Below, in pieces: positions 40,263 to 50,114 of a DNA stretch of 64,000 bases; position 1 is the stretch's first letter, and every line of letters starts with the position of its first letter. A program made the position numbers and the translations under genes. Origin of the DNA: Bryobacteraceae bacterium (lineage in GTDB: Bacteria; Acidobacteriota; Terriglobia; Bryobacterales; Bryobacteraceae); NCBI GenBank assembly GCA_019748195.1, contig JAIEPW010000063.1:1-64000 (forward strand), given 5' to 3'. The notes beneath the pieces are model-generated. The model was not told the DNA's origin, searched no databases, and was given only the letters and a program-made list of their open reading frames with translations.

Positions 40263-42680
40263 ATGCGCCACCTGCTCTCCGAGCTTCCCGCGTCTTTCCG
40301 TTCCCTCCGCCGGCGGCCTGGATTCGCCGTCCTGGCGGTGGTTACGCTCGCCTCCGGAATCGCCGTGGCGACATCGGTGTTTACAGCGCTGGAAGCCGTC
40401 TTACTGCGGGCGCTGCCCTACGCCCAACCGCAAGGGCTGGTGATCCCGGGCGAAAGCAGCGACATTCCCGCCGCCAACAACATCGGCTATGTGACCTTCC
40501 TGGACTGGCAGTCGCGCGTGCGCTCCTTCGAATCGATAGCCGTGTGGCGTACCCGGCCGCTGGCGATCTCCGGTTCCGGGCCGGCGCAGCAGTTGTCGGC
40601 GCTGCAGGCCTCGGCCGATTTCTTCCGCGTTTTCGACGTCCGGCCGCAGTTGGGACGCCTGTGGACCTCCGCGGAAGACCGTCAGGGCAAGCACCGCGTG
40701 GCAGTGCTGAGCGATGCGTTCTGGAGGTCGCGCTTCGGCGCGGACCCCGCGATTATCGGCAAGCCGGTGGTGCTGAATGAGGCTTCCTTCGAAGTGATCG
40801 GCGTCCTGCCGCCGGGCTTCCGCGCCCTGTTCGCGGAAGCCGCGCTCGGTCCGATCGACGTATATTCGCCGCTTGCGTACGACGCCGCCTTTCGCGATGC
40901 CTGCCGGAACTGCCGCCACCTACGCGCCATCGCCCGGCTGCGCGATCCCGCTCAATTCGATCGCGCCGCCGAGGAGTTGTCGGCTTTACACGCGGAATTG
41001 AAACGCTCCCATCCCGAGGATTACCCGCTCAACCGCCACACGGTCCTGATCCCCCTGAAGGAGCAACTGACTCGCGGGATCGACAAGCCGCTGCTGCTGC
41101 TGAGCGGCGCGGCGGGCCTGGTGCTGCTGATCGCCTGCTTCAATGTCGCCAACCTGCTGCTGATGCGCACCAGCCATCGCTGGCGGGAGATGCAGATTCG
41201 AGCGGCGCTGGGCGCAACCCCCGGACGCCTGTTTTCGCAGGGGCTGGCGGAGAGCACCAGCCTTGCCTTTGCCGGTGGAGTGGCGGGCGTCGGCTTGTCG
41301 GCATGGTTGACTCCCGCCCTGATCCGCCTGGCCCCCGCGGGAATCGCAGGTATCGAGAACGCGGGATTCAACTGGCGGGTGCTATTGTTTGCTTTCGCCG
41401 CCGCGGCGATTTCCGGCCTGCTGGCCGGGATTACGCCGGCCCTGGCGGCGGTTCGCGAGTCCTTCGAACAGCGGTCCAGCCGGGGTTCGGAGTCGAAGGA
41501 ACAGCGCGGAGCGCGGGACCTGCTGGTGATCGCCGAACTCGGACTCGCCTTCGGGCTTCTGCTGGTATGCGGGCTGCTTCTGAAGAGCTTCGTGCGATTG
41601 AACGGGGTGCAGCCGGGCTTCCAAACCCAGGGTGTCCTGACCGCGGAGCTGAATACGGTCAGCCCGCGCTACCCGAAAGCCGAAGACGATGTCCGCTTCT
41701 TCGAGCAGATCACGCAGGAGATCGGGCAGCGTCGCGGGATTCGCGGCGCGGCCGCCACCAGCGTGCTGCCGCTCAGCGGCAATTTCGACATGACCAGTTT
41801 CGCGCTGCAAGGGCAGACCTACGCGCGCAGCGCCGACCAACCCGTGACGGACCGGTTCGTGGTAACCCCCGGATATCTTGAACTGATGAACATTCCGATC
41901 CTCCGCGGGCGCGGTTTCACGCAGGCGGATCGCGCGACGGCGCCTCCGGTGGTGATCATCAACGCCGCCGCCGCCGCGAAATTCTTCGGCGCCCGCGATC
42001 CGGTGGGTGAGCGGGTCCGCGTGGGACCCGACGAGAACCCGTGGGCGGAAATCGTGGGGATCGCCGGCGACATCCACCAATACGGCCTTGACCTGCAGCC
42101 GGTGCCGCAGTTCTACCTTCCGCTGGCGCAGCAGGCTCGCGGATACATGACGCTGGTGGTGAAGAGCGATCTTGCGCCGGACCAGACGCTGCGCGTCATC
42201 AAGGAGACCATCGCCGGCGTGGATTCCACGCGTGCGCTGTCCAAGGTAGCGACGCTCGAGGAATGGGTAGCGAAATCGATGGCCGAGAGGCGGTTCCTGC
42301 TGTCGCTCATCGCGGGCGCCGCGGGGGTCGCCGTGATCCTTGCGCTGGTGGGCATCTACAGCTCGCTGAACTTCCACGTGGCGCGCCGTACGCGGGAAAT
42401 CGGCATTCGTGTCGCGCTGGGCGCCGCGCGATCCAGCGTCGTGCGGCTGGTGGGCGGACGCTTAGCGGCGACCGGAGTGATCGCGATCGTCTTCGGCCTG
42501 GGGCTTCTCTCCGCCGCGGCGCCTCTGGTGCAAGCCTCGCTGTTCCGCGTCTCCGCGTGGGAACCCGACGTTCTGGCGGCCGCGGCGATTCTGTTGCTGG
42601 CCGCGGCCGGGCTCGCCGGGCTCGCGCCCATACGCCGGGCCTTGCGCGTGGATCCGGCGATCTCGCTGCGGGAGGAGTAA
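40263..42680 (+). CDS. ADOP-family (MacB/FtsX-like) duplicated permease
   Basis: 805 residues with two MacB core/FtsX units. First helix about 18-40, first FtsX block about 275-400 (EMQIRAALGATPGRLFSQGL), second helix about 420-440, last FtsX block about 680-800 (EIGIRVALGAARSSVVRLVG). Ends RRALRVDPAISLREE, a normal ADOP end. No ATPase nearby. The start ATG at 40263 comes 9 bases after a series of phased repeats. The stop is one base from that of the convergent MFS gene. Confidence 0.92.
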   Translation: MRHLLSELPASFRSLRRRPGFAVLAVVTLASGIAVATSVFTALEAVLLRALPYAQPQGLVIPGESSDIPAANNIGYVTFLDWQSRVRSFESIAVWRTRPLAISGSGPAQQLSALQASADFFRVFDVRPQLGRLWTSAEDRQGKHRVAVLSDAFWRSRFGADPAIIGKPVVLNEASFEVIGVLPPGFRALFAEAALGPIDVYSPLAYDAAFRDACRNCRHLRAIARLRDPAQFDRAAEELSALHAELKRSHPEDYPLNRHTVLIPLKEQLTRGIDKPLLLLSGAAGLVLLIACFNVANLLLMRTSHRWREMQIRAALGATPGRLFSQGLAESTSLAFAGGVAGVGLSAWLTPALIRLAPAGIAGIENAGFNWRVLLFAFAAAAISGLLAGITPALAAVRESFEQRSSRGSESKEQRGARDLLVIAELGLAFGLLLVCGLLLKSFVRLNGVQPGFQTQGVLTAELNTVSPRYPKAEDDVRFFEQITQEIGQRRGIRGAAATSVLPLSGNFDMTSFALQGQTYARSADQPVTDRFVVTPGYLELMNIPILRGRGFTQADRATAPPVVIINAAAAAKFFGARDPVGERVRVGPDENPWAEIVGIAGDIHQYGLDLQPVPQFYLPLAQQARGYMTLVVKSDLAPDQTLRVIKETIAGVDSTRALSKVATLEEWVAKSMAERRFLLSLIAGAAGVAVILALVGIYSSLNFHVARRTREIGIRVALGAARSSVVRLVGGRLAATGVIAIVFGLGLLSAAAPLVQASLFRVSAWEPDVLAAAAILLLAAAGLAGLAPIRRALRVDPAISLREE

Positions 42681-42681
42681 A

Positions 42682-43950
42682 TCAGACTTTCGCCAGGTCC
42701 TTCGAATAGCGCCTTGCCGCAAGATAGAACGGCACGATCGCAGCGAGCCCGATTACGGTGGAAATCAGCAGGCCGGCATGAAGGCTCCACCGGTCGCCGA
42801 TCCGCCCGGTGATCCAGGGCCCCAAGCCGACGCCGATGAAGTTGATGCACAGCAGCAGAAAGGCGATCGCGGTGGAGCGGATGCGGGCGGGCGCGAGTTC
42901 CTGAACGCTCGCGAACACCGGCCCGTACCAACTGGTCGCGGACCAGCTCGAGAAAAACCAGCAGAAGAAATGAAAGGGCGTGCCCGGCGTCAGGAAGTAG
43001 AACCCCAGGATCGCCGGGTAGAGCAGCAGCGACTTCACCACCAGGAACCACAACCGGCCTCCGCTCCAGCGACGGTGACACCAGTCGGCGATAAAGCCCC
43101 CTCCTGAGGCGCCCAGCAACCCGGCGATGGCGTACACTGTGCCGTTCCAGTAAGCCGCGGTGGAGAACGGGACCATCCGCTCCGTCGTCATCCAGGTGAG
43201 GACCAGGCTGGAGGAAGCGGCCGCGTAGTTTGCCAGCGTCGCTCCCGCGATCAGCCACCACAACGCCGGTGACTTCCCGAGAATCGTAAACAACGTCTTC
43301 GCGATCTCACGCGTCGACAACGCACTGGACGCCTGCTTCGCCCGCGACGGACGATCCCGGCGGTCGGGTATCAGCAGCACCAGCGGCACCACCAGCACCC
43401 CGATCGCGCCGAGCACGTAAAAACAGCCCTGCCATCCGATCTTCGGCGCGAGCCAGCCGGAAATGATGAGGCCCAGGCCGGATCCGAGCGGCACGCCCGC
43501 GTAATACACACCCGACGCCCAGGCTCGCCGCTTCGCAGGGAAGGCGTCTCCCAGCAGCGACAACGAAGCGGGCGTGAGCGTCGCCTCGCCCACTCCCACC
43601 AGCATCCGCGCCAGCGCCAGCCCGAGAAATCCCGTCGCGGCGCCGGAGGCAGCGGTCAAGGCGCTCCACAAGAACAGTCCGGCCGCGATCAGCCTGGGGC
43701 GGTTCCAGCGATCCGCGGCCACGCCCAACACCATGCCCATCGCCGTGTAAAACGTAACGAACAGGTAGCCGTACAGCAGTCCGATCTGCTCCCGCGTCAG
43801 CTTCAGCGACTCCATCAGCTTCGGCGCAAGACTGGGGATTAACTGGCGATCGACGAAGTTGAGGATGTTCAGGAAAAGCAGGAACACCAGCAGCGCCGCT
43901 GCTCCGGCAGCGGAGTACTTGGGCGACGGCACGGGTGCTGCGGAGCTCAC
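42682..43950 (-). CDS. MFS transporter (spinster-like)
   Basis: 422 residues with twelve predicted helices. NFVDRQLIPSLAPKL after helix 1, YLFVTFYTAMGMVLGVAADR and the loop ADRWNRPRLIAAG fit the MFS signature between helices 2 and 3, and RMLVGVGEATLTPASLSLLG is the family marker of spinster-like carriers (GEA). It should be a proton-linked exporter or importer of a small organic acid or lipid. Substrate unknown. It lies 62 bases downstream of the DUF3604 gene on the same strand and could be read through from it. Confidence 0.87.
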   Translation of the reverse strand: MSSAAPVPSPKYSAAGAAALLVFLLFLNILNFVDRQLIPSLAPKLMESLKLTREQIGLLYGYLFVTFYTAMGMVLGVAADRWNRPRLIAAGLFLWSALTAASGAATGFLGLALARMLVGVGEATLTPASLSLLGDAFPAKRRAWASGVYYAGVPLGSGLGLIISGWLAPKIGWQGCFYVLGAIGVLVVPLVLLIPDRRDRPSRAKQASSALSTREIAKTLFTILGKSPALWWLIAGATLANYAAASSSLVLTWMTTERMVPFSTAAYWNGTVYAIAGLLGASGGGFIADWCHRRWSGGRLWFLVVKSLLLYPAILGFYFLTPGTPFHFFCWFFSSWSATSWYGPVFASVQELAPARIRSTAIAFLLLCINFIGVGLGPWITGRIGDRWSLHAGLLISTVIGLAAIVPFYLAARRYSKDLAKV

Positions 43951-44012
43951 GTTCGGTACCGCAGCTTAACAGAACACGGCGCAGCCGGAGGCCCGCGCCA
44001 CTATACAGTTTG

Positions 44013-46634
44013 CTAGCGCGTCCGCTCGCCGCCAATCCATATCGGGGACGACCAGGCGCGCGCGCCGTTGACCTGAATCACACGGAGGTAATAGTAATCG
44101 CCCGGTCGCGGCGAACTACGATCCACGTACTCAAAGCTGCCGTCCAGGGGAGCTTCGGGATTCACCAGTTGCACGGTGATCTTGTCGGCATGCCGGTCCA
44201 CGGGCAAGTCGCGTGTCAGCAGCCCTTCCGTCATTTCGTGGAAGGGGAAGATCGCCGTGGAGCCAGGGATTGTGGCGTTGGGGCGGATCTGCGGCGGCGA
44301 GACGCCGTGCTCCTGCGCCGTTTCCAGCCGGATCAGGAGACGTGTAGAAGGCGTCACCTGATCCAGATCCAGAATCAGCTTGTCCGCGGCGCCGCGGGTG
44401 CTGTGCGCGAACTGAATGCGGTTCGGATTCGCGGGATCCAGGCGGGCGAACTCCACCGCGCGGTTGTCGAACATCGGCTGAAATCCCTGGAGCTTCGCTC
44501 CTTCCACTTCCAGCACGCCCTTCCACTCCCGATAGCCGCGAGGATTGTCGCGGATGAACGGCTCCGAGCTGGAATAGAACGCGACATCCACACGCGAGCG
44601 CGGCTGAAGGGTGGTTCGAGCAAATCGCTGCCCGTACACGACGTCGCCGTTCTTCACGATCTCCACCTGATCCAGCGGTCCCGTGCCGGAGACGCGCGCC
44701 GCGATGCGGCGGTCCGCCGAATACGGGATCCGCCGGCCCGCCGGCTGGTCGTTCACGCGGAAGTCCATCAGGATGCGCTGCGCGTGGCTGGTGGCATACG
44801 TGGCGCGCTCCCGCAAGCCGTCGAAGATTCCGTCCGCCGTCTTGGCGGGCGCGCGCACCGCCACCAGAGCGTTCATCTGTTGCAGGCTGCCCGCGGGCAT
44901 CGTGCCGCTATAACCGGGGCGGGTGCGATGGTCGTCGGAGGCGCCCAGAAAGCCGATCTCAGCTCCGTGCTTCAGGTAATAGTTGCCGAACCATTCGAAC
45001 GTTCCGTGCATGGACGCGATCTCCACCAGAGGCTGCAGGTCCGGATCGGAGTAGCGCCAGTCCCCCGCCTGGTGCGCGTGCGGGATTACCAGCGCGTTCT
45101 TCGCAGTCTCCTTCTCGCGCAGCCCCTGGTAGAGCCGCGATAGCGTGTATGCGGTCTGGCTGGGGACCCGCGCCCGGCCGGGCGTCCGGAAGAAAACATT
45201 GTGGTGCCCGCCCATCATCCGCTGCGAGGTCCACTCGTACGCCAGGAACGCGATGAATCGCCCAGGCTCGGAAAAGCGGCGCACGGCCTGATCGATGGTG
45301 CGCCACTCGCTATCGTCCATCCAGATGTCGTGCTCGCTCAAGCCCGCGAAGTCCAGCCAGGCGTCCTCCCTGGCCCAGCGGTAGAACGCATCCACGGTTC
45401 CCATGCCTTCGCTGAACCCGCTGTGCGCGTGCGTCTCTCCCCAGTAGATGCGGCGCGAGGGATTCGTTTCCACCCAAACCGGGTTGCTGAAGGCCTCCAG
45501 TTTTCCATCCGCGGAGCGGACCTGGAAGCGATAAGTGCCGGGCTGGTCGATCCGGACATCGCTCACGACCACAAGACCGTCGCGGCTGGGTGGTATGGCG
45601 CGCACCACGGTCCCGTTGAGCAGGAGTTCGTACGCGGGTTGCTCTCCGGTGGCCCGGTTCCAGCGATCGTCCTCGCGCCGCACCGCGACCGCCAACGCCT
45701 CGCCGGGCGCAACCACGGACGGCGCGGTGGCGCGAACCGAAGCCGCCTGATTGCCGGTCACGGTCAGTCCAGGCCAGACCGGCGTCAAGAAACGGCCGTT
45801 TGGCGTCAGGCTGACATAGATCGGATACAGAAGCCGGTCATTGCTGAAACTGGGCATCCGGATGCCCCGCGACCCAGTACGCCGGTCGCCATAGGTGAGT
45901 GTGATCGTTTCGCCGGGGCGCAACGCTTCACCCTCCAGCCGGAAGGCCGGGTTAGCGGCCTGACCGCGGAATCCGCCGTGCATGCCGCCCCAGGGAACGG
46001 TGATCGGCGTCAGCTTGGCGCCGGGGTTTGAGGCTCGCGCCGAAACGTAGTTGTCCGCCTCCGGGTTGGTGTTCTGCGGAGGCCCGCCGTCGTTCATCAG
46101 GGTCCGCGTGGCCATCACCATGCCGCCGGGAAGCATGGGCTGGTCGCCGATGGTGATGGCCTGCTCGAAACTCTGGAAGCTGGATGCCGCGTACGGTCCC
46201 GCGGCGCTCACCTGGATCACGGGAATGCTTTTGGGTTTCTCGTCCTTCTGGCGGAACTCGGCGATCAATCCGTCCACGTTCTCGATCAGCAGCTTCACGT
46301 TCACGGCCGCGGGCGGGGCGGTCTGATCCCGGGCGGCGTCCTGAAGCGCGAACAGTCCCGCCAGTTCCTGCGTCGCATTCACGGGTACGGGACCTCCGGT
46401 GAGGGAGTAGGCGTTCAGCCAGTCCCACAGCACCAGGCCGCGCCGCACCACGTTTTCCGCGGTCGTCGGGCCCGCCGCGACCTCCCGCTTGAGTTCCTCC
46501 ACCTGCCGCCGCAAGGCTGGATTCAGATAATCCGCGCGAGCGCTGTCCTGCGCCGTCAGCATCCACACCGCGCCGAGTGACGCCGTAATCACGGTCGCCA
46601 GGACCACCGTGGACACAATCGATTTCTTGGGCAT
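44013..46634 (-). CDS. DUF3604 protein with N-terminal membrane anchor
   Basis: 873 residues from MPKKSIVSTVVLATVITASL, a signal or membrane anchor. After a helical and beta-sandwich region (about 25-390) the DUF3604 domain begins at RIYWGETHAHSGFSEG (about 395). It has metal-site-like segments SEHDIWMDD, LVIPHAHQAGDWRYSD and GASDDHRTRPG that recall PHP-type amidohydrolases. The C-terminal ending WSSPIWIGG is shared with the two other copies in this window. Probably periplasmic; the activity of DUF3604 is not established. A Met at 46670 lies upstream but is less signal-like. Confidence 0.85.
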   Translation of the reverse strand: MPKKSIVSTVVLATVITASLGAVWMLTAQDSARADYLNPALRRQVEELKREVAAGPTTAENVVRRGLVLWDWLNAYSLTGGPVPVNATQELAGLFALQDAARDQTAPPAAVNVKLLIENVDGLIAEFRQKDEKPKSIPVIQVSAAGPYAASSFQSFEQAITIGDQPMLPGGMVMATRTLMNDGGPPQNTNPEADNYVSARASNPGAKLTPITVPWGGMHGGFRGQAANPAFRLEGEALRPGETITLTYGDRRTGSRGIRMPSFSNDRLLYPIYVSLTPNGRFLTPVWPGLTVTGNQAASVRATAPSVVAPGEALAVAVRREDDRWNRATGEQPAYELLLNGTVVRAIPPSRDGLVVVSDVRIDQPGTYRFQVRSADGKLEAFSNPVWVETNPSRRIYWGETHAHSGFSEGMGTVDAFYRWAREDAWLDFAGLSEHDIWMDDSEWRTIDQAVRRFSEPGRFIAFLAYEWTSQRMMGGHHNVFFRTPGRARVPSQTAYTLSRLYQGLREKETAKNALVIPHAHQAGDWRYSDPDLQPLVEIASMHGTFEWFGNYYLKHGAEIGFLGASDDHRTRPGYSGTMPAGSLQQMNALVAVRAPAKTADGIFDGLRERATYATSHAQRILMDFRVNDQPAGRRIPYSADRRIAARVSGTGPLDQVEIVKNGDVVYGQRFARTTLQPRSRVDVAFYSSSEPFIRDNPRGYREWKGVLEVEGAKLQGFQPMFDNRAVEFARLDPANPNRIQFAHSTRGAADKLILDLDQVTPSTRLLIRLETAQEHGVSPPQIRPNATIPGSTAIFPFHEMTEGLLTRDLPVDRHADKITVQLVNPEAPLDGSFEYVDRSSPRPGDYYYLRVIQVNGARAWSSPIWIGGERTR

Positions 46635-46727
46635 AAGCCGGCTCCGGTTGTGCTGTCGATTGTAGTCCATCGCCGGTCGCGCGGCGGCTCGAATCTGCTA
46701 TACAATCCGATCTCGGACTTTTCCCTC

Positions 46728-46964
46728 ATGCTTACTCGTGTCAACGTCGATGTTTCCCGCATCAAAAGCAACCGCGAGACCGGCAGCCGCGACCCCGTGA
46801 TCCGCGTGGTGCGCGACGGCCAGGAGATGTACGCGCACCGCCTGGAAATCCTCGGCCCCAGCGCGGTGGTGTACGATCCCACCCGGCCGGGAACCACCTG
46901 CTGGATCGAAACGGAGGCGGAGATCGTATTGGAGGAGCGGCAGGCGGCGGCAACGCGTGTTTAG
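46728..46964 (+). CDS. small conserved hypothetical protein
   Basis: 78 residues with regular strands (VNVDVSRIKSNRET, PVIRVVRDGQEMYAHRLEIL, AVVYDPTRPGTTCWIETEAE). No signal or membrane helix. Family not recognised. TATACAAT (46699-46706) is a good -10 element 21 bases before the ATG. The open frame extends upstream to 46650, but the part before 46728 falls in the promoter. It stands alone between two divergent DUF3604 genes. Confidence 0.6.
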   Translation: MLTRVNVDVSRIKSNRETGSRDPVIRVVRDGQEMYAHRLEILGPSAVVYDPTRPGTTCWIETEAEIVLEERQAAATRV

Positions 46965-47054
46965 CGGCGCTTTACAATTCGCCCGGCTCCGTTGACCGCC
47001 CGTTTGGCGCTGTGATACGAATAACGCGGCTTGCGGTTTTCGCCGGGAGGAATT

Positions 47055-49628
47055 GTGACCAGGTCCAACGCAACGGCGCAACGTGTTCTGATGATCGGCC
47101 TGATGGGCGGCGCGGCCCTCTTCTGGTATCTGCTCCAGATGAACGCGCAGCCGCCGAGCCTGCAACAGCGGGTTGGGAAGCTGCGGGCGGAAGTGGACTC
47201 CGTTCCCACCACGGAAGCGAACTACGGCGAGCGGCGCGCGACGCTGGAGGAATGGGGCGACGACCTCGCCATGCGCCGCCGCCTGCTGGTGACTTCCGAC
47301 ATCCGCTCCGCCTTTTTCCGCTTCCCCACGGTGACGCCGCAATCCGCCGCGCTGGTAACGCGGTGGACGAAGTTCCTGGCGTTCTGCGAAGAGAATGCGG
47401 AGAAGACCGGTTCCCTGGCGCGAACCGACAACAACACGCTGGTGGCCGGCGCGTATTCCACGTTGACTTTCGAGTACACGGTGGGCGATATCGAGTTGCA
47501 GAAGAACGGCGGATTGCGGATCGGCCAGAAATTCATCTCCAACCGCCCCCGCCTGCAGGCGAACAACCCGGCGGGAGATTCCTACGTGACCTTCAAGGTC
47601 ACCAGGGGTTCCGCGAAGGTGGAACCGGGACTCACCCTGTGGCAAAGCGTGTTCAGCAGTATCTTCGCTCCGGTTCCGATGCCGCTGATGAAGATCACCG
47701 AGGGCACGCTCCGCAAGGGCGACAAAGTTCTGATCACGGTGGGCGATACGTCGGGGCTGGCTCGCGGCTACCGCCCCATGCCTCGCGATGCCGACGAGTT
47801 CCAGTTCTACGTCGAAATCGACCCGGACGGCTCCGGCATCTTCCAGCAGGGCGCCATCACGGCGACCCCCATCTTCGGCGACAACGCCGTCGCTGTAAAC
47901 GCAGTGGCTCCCTCCATCGTTGCCGTCAACGAGCCATTCGCCGTCCGCGTGCGCCTGGAGGACCAGTACGGCAATCCCGCCCGCTTCGACGGCGGCGAGT
48001 TCCAGGTGCTGCTGAATGGCAAACCGGCAGGCTCCGCCACGGTCGCCAAGGGACAGTACACAGGCAGGCTGGACGGTGTCCGGCTGCCCGCCGAGGGCGC
48101 GTATCGCTTTCAGGTGAGAAGCTCCGATGGCAGCTTCCGCGCAGTCAGCAACCCGGTGCTGGCGGAGCGCAACCCGAAGCAGCGGGTTTACTGGGGAGAG
48201 CTGCACGGCCACTCCGGCTGGGAGGAGGGAACCGGCTCCGTGCCCCGCTACTACGATTTCGCGCGCGATGTCGCGTTTCTCGACTTTGCGTCGCTCACGG
48301 GCCATGACCTGTTTCTCGCCAAGCCCGGCTGGGAGCAGATCCGCACGGAAACCGCCAAGGCGAACCGCCCCGGCGCCTTTGTCGCGTTCATGGGCTATGA
48401 ATGGACGCAGACCTACGACAAGGGCGGGCATCACAACGTCTTCTTCAAGACCGATAAGGGCAGGTACGTGGAGTTTCGCGAAGCGCCGCGCCCGGATCTG
48501 CTCTACGCGAGATTGCGCCAGGTGGACGATCCGGGCAACGTCCTGATCATCCCCCATGCGCACGAGGCCGGCGACTGGAACTACAGCGATCCGGAAATGC
48601 AGCGCCTCTCGGAAATCTACTCCGGGCACGGCAGCTTCGAATACTTCGGGAACCGTTTTCTGAAGCGGGGGTTTCGCATGGGATTCATCGCCGCCAGCGA
48701 TGATCACAGCGGACATCCCGGCTACGCTCCGGCGCTCGTGTCCACCCGAGGCGGACTGGCCGCGGTTTATTCTTCGACACTCGATCGCGACGGCATCTGG
48801 GCGGGCATGAAGAATCGCGCGACCTACGCGAGCAGCGGCAAGCGGCCGGTGCTGCAGTTCTCCGCCGCGGGCAAGATCCCCGGCGAATCCGTGGACGCCG
48901 GCGTCGCGCCCACGTTTCACGCGCGCGTGCTGGCCACCGCGGCGATCGATCACATCGACGTGATTCACAACGGCGTCCCGGAATACAGCAAGGATTTTCT
49001 CGCGCCCAAGCCGGGCGCGCCTTCCGGCGTGCAGATCATGCTGTTTTCGCCGACGGAGACGCCCGGCGATCAGGTGCGGCCGCCGCTCGGCGAGGTGAGC
49101 TGGGGCGGATGGATCGAGGTGGTCAACGGCCGGATCGGTTCCATCGAACCCCTGGGCCTGGACGCGATCACCGATCAGTTCCACCTGGTGGATGATCGCC
49201 ACGTGTGGTTCTGGTCGCAAACGCGCGGCGATTTCGACGGCGTGATGCTGAAGCTGTCGTCCTCACCCGCCGACACCCGGATCCACATCCGCGTCTCCAC
49301 GCTCGACGCCGACGCGGGCGGCACAGGCACGGGCCGCGGCATCAACTGGACCAGCGGCATCCCCAGCCGGGAGAAGAAGCACGAAGTCTCGTTTACGCTG
49401 GGCGATCTGGCGAAACAGCGGGGCAAGTTTGATTTGTCGCCGCGCGCCATTGTGTTCGCGCAGAAGGCGGCTCTGGAATCGCCGTTGGACGCGGCCTTCA
49501 GCTACAGGCCCTCGAAGGCCCCCGCGCAGGACGACTACTTCTACCTGCGATTGGTCCAGGTGGACGGCGAGGCGGCGTGGAGCAGCCCGATCTGGATCGG
49601 CCAGGAAAAGTCAGCCGCGAAGAAGTAA
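47055..49628 (+). CDS. DUF3604 protein with N-terminal membrane anchor
   Basis: 857 residues from a GTG at 47055, chosen because GGGAGGAATT precedes it; the frame is open from 47031. A hydrophobic anchor (RVLMIGLMGGAALFWYLLQ) is followed by a coiled segment and beta domains, then DUF3604 from RVYWGELHGHSGWEEG (about 377) with LTGHDLFL, LIIPHAHEAGDWNYSD and AASDDHSGHPGY. The end is WSSPIWIGQEK. Residues 377-610 align well with the gene at 44013, so the two are paralogues placed head to head. A metal-dependent hydrolase is plausible but unproven. Confidence 0.87.
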   Translation: MTRSNATAQRVLMIGLMGGAALFWYLLQMNAQPPSLQQRVGKLRAEVDSVPTTEANYGERRATLEEWGDDLAMRRRLLVTSDIRSAFFRFPTVTPQSAALVTRWTKFLAFCEENAEKTGSLARTDNNTLVAGAYSTLTFEYTVGDIELQKNGGLRIGQKFISNRPRLQANNPAGDSYVTFKVTRGSAKVEPGLTLWQSVFSSIFAPVPMPLMKITEGTLRKGDKVLITVGDTSGLARGYRPMPRDADEFQFYVEIDPDGSGIFQQGAITATPIFGDNAVAVNAVAPSIVAVNEPFAVRVRLEDQYGNPARFDGGEFQVLLNGKPAGSATVAKGQYTGRLDGVRLPAEGAYRFQVRSSDGSFRAVSNPVLAERNPKQRVYWGELHGHSGWEEGTGSVPRYYDFARDVAFLDFASLTGHDLFLAKPGWEQIRTETAKANRPGAFVAFMGYEWTQTYDKGGHHNVFFKTDKGRYVEFREAPRPDLLYARLRQVDDPGNVLIIPHAHEAGDWNYSDPEMQRLSEIYSGHGSFEYFGNRFLKRGFRMGFIAASDDHSGHPGYAPALVSTRGGLAAVYSSTLDRDGIWAGMKNRATYASSGKRPVLQFSAAGKIPGESVDAGVAPTFHARVLATAAIDHIDVIHNGVPEYSKDFLAPKPGAPSGVQIMLFSPTETPGDQVRPPLGEVSWGGWIEVVNGRIGSIEPLGLDAITDQFHLVDDRHVWFWSQTRGDFDGVMLKLSSSPADTRIHIRVSTLDADAGGTGTGRGINWTSGIPSREKKHEVSFTLGDLAKQRGKFDLSPRAIVFAQKAALESPLDAAFSYRPSKAPAQDDYFYLRLVQVDGEAAWSSPIWIGQEKSAAKK

Positions 49629-49631
49629 CCG

Positions 49632-50114
49632 CTATTGAACGGGCGTTCCGTATGGAACCAGCGTCTTGATCCGCTCCGCGCTTTCCACCGCGGCGATCTT
49701 CCAGCCGGCTCGCGTTTTTTCGAGGAACATGGTTTGCGCCTCGGTGCGGTCCTCGAAGACGAATTCCACTCGCGCCTTCACCCTCTGTTCCGGGAGCGGC
49801 TCGGGGTCCAGCACGGCGATGCCCTTGATCCCCGCGCCGGATTCGCGGATGCCGCGGGCGAAGTCCGGGGATTCGGATTTCACCTTGCGCAGCGCCTGTT
49901 CCATGGGGCCGGTATATTGCGCCAGGTAGGCGTCCACGTTGCCCTCGCGGGCGGCGTCGAGCATGGCGAAGATCGCGTCCTGAGGGCTGGCTTCGCGGCG
50001 CTCCGTCCATTTCGATATCGCGGCGTTGAAGCCGCCCTGCTTCGCCACTACGATGCCCACGGTCACGGCGAGCACGGTAAGGGTGATGATCCGAGCCAGT
50101 CTCTGCTTGTTCAT
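49632..50114 (-). CDS. small membrane-anchored NTF2-like protein, last gene of the SPFH operon
   Basis: 160 residues. An N-terminal helix (IITLTVLAVTVGIVVA) with a short basic start, then a cone-like fold: DAIFAMLDAAREGNVDAYLA, strand VKARVEFVFEDRT and a closing TRAGWKIAAVESAERIK. This is the pattern of DUF4878/NTF2-type lumenal domains, so the protein is probably periplasmic and membrane-tethered. Its start abuts the hflK stop with no gap, so it is part of the same operon and may be an accessory subunit of the HflKC-like complex. The stop lies 3 bases from that of the convergent DUF3604 gene. Confidence 0.65.
   Translation of the reverse strand: MNKQRLARIITLTVLAVTVGIVVAKQGGFNAAISKWTERREASPQDAIFAMLDAAREGNVDAYLAQYTGPMEQALRKVKSESPDFARGIRESGAGIKGIAVLDPEPLPEQRVKARVEFVFEDRTEAQTMFLEKTRAGWKIAAVESAERIKTLVPYGTPVQ

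Noticed and set aside
46698-49220. 840-codon minus-strand open frame opposite the second DUF3604 gene
   Set aside because: Composition typical of antisense frames (Arg/Gly/His/Ala) with no domain; the plus strand has the conserved protein.
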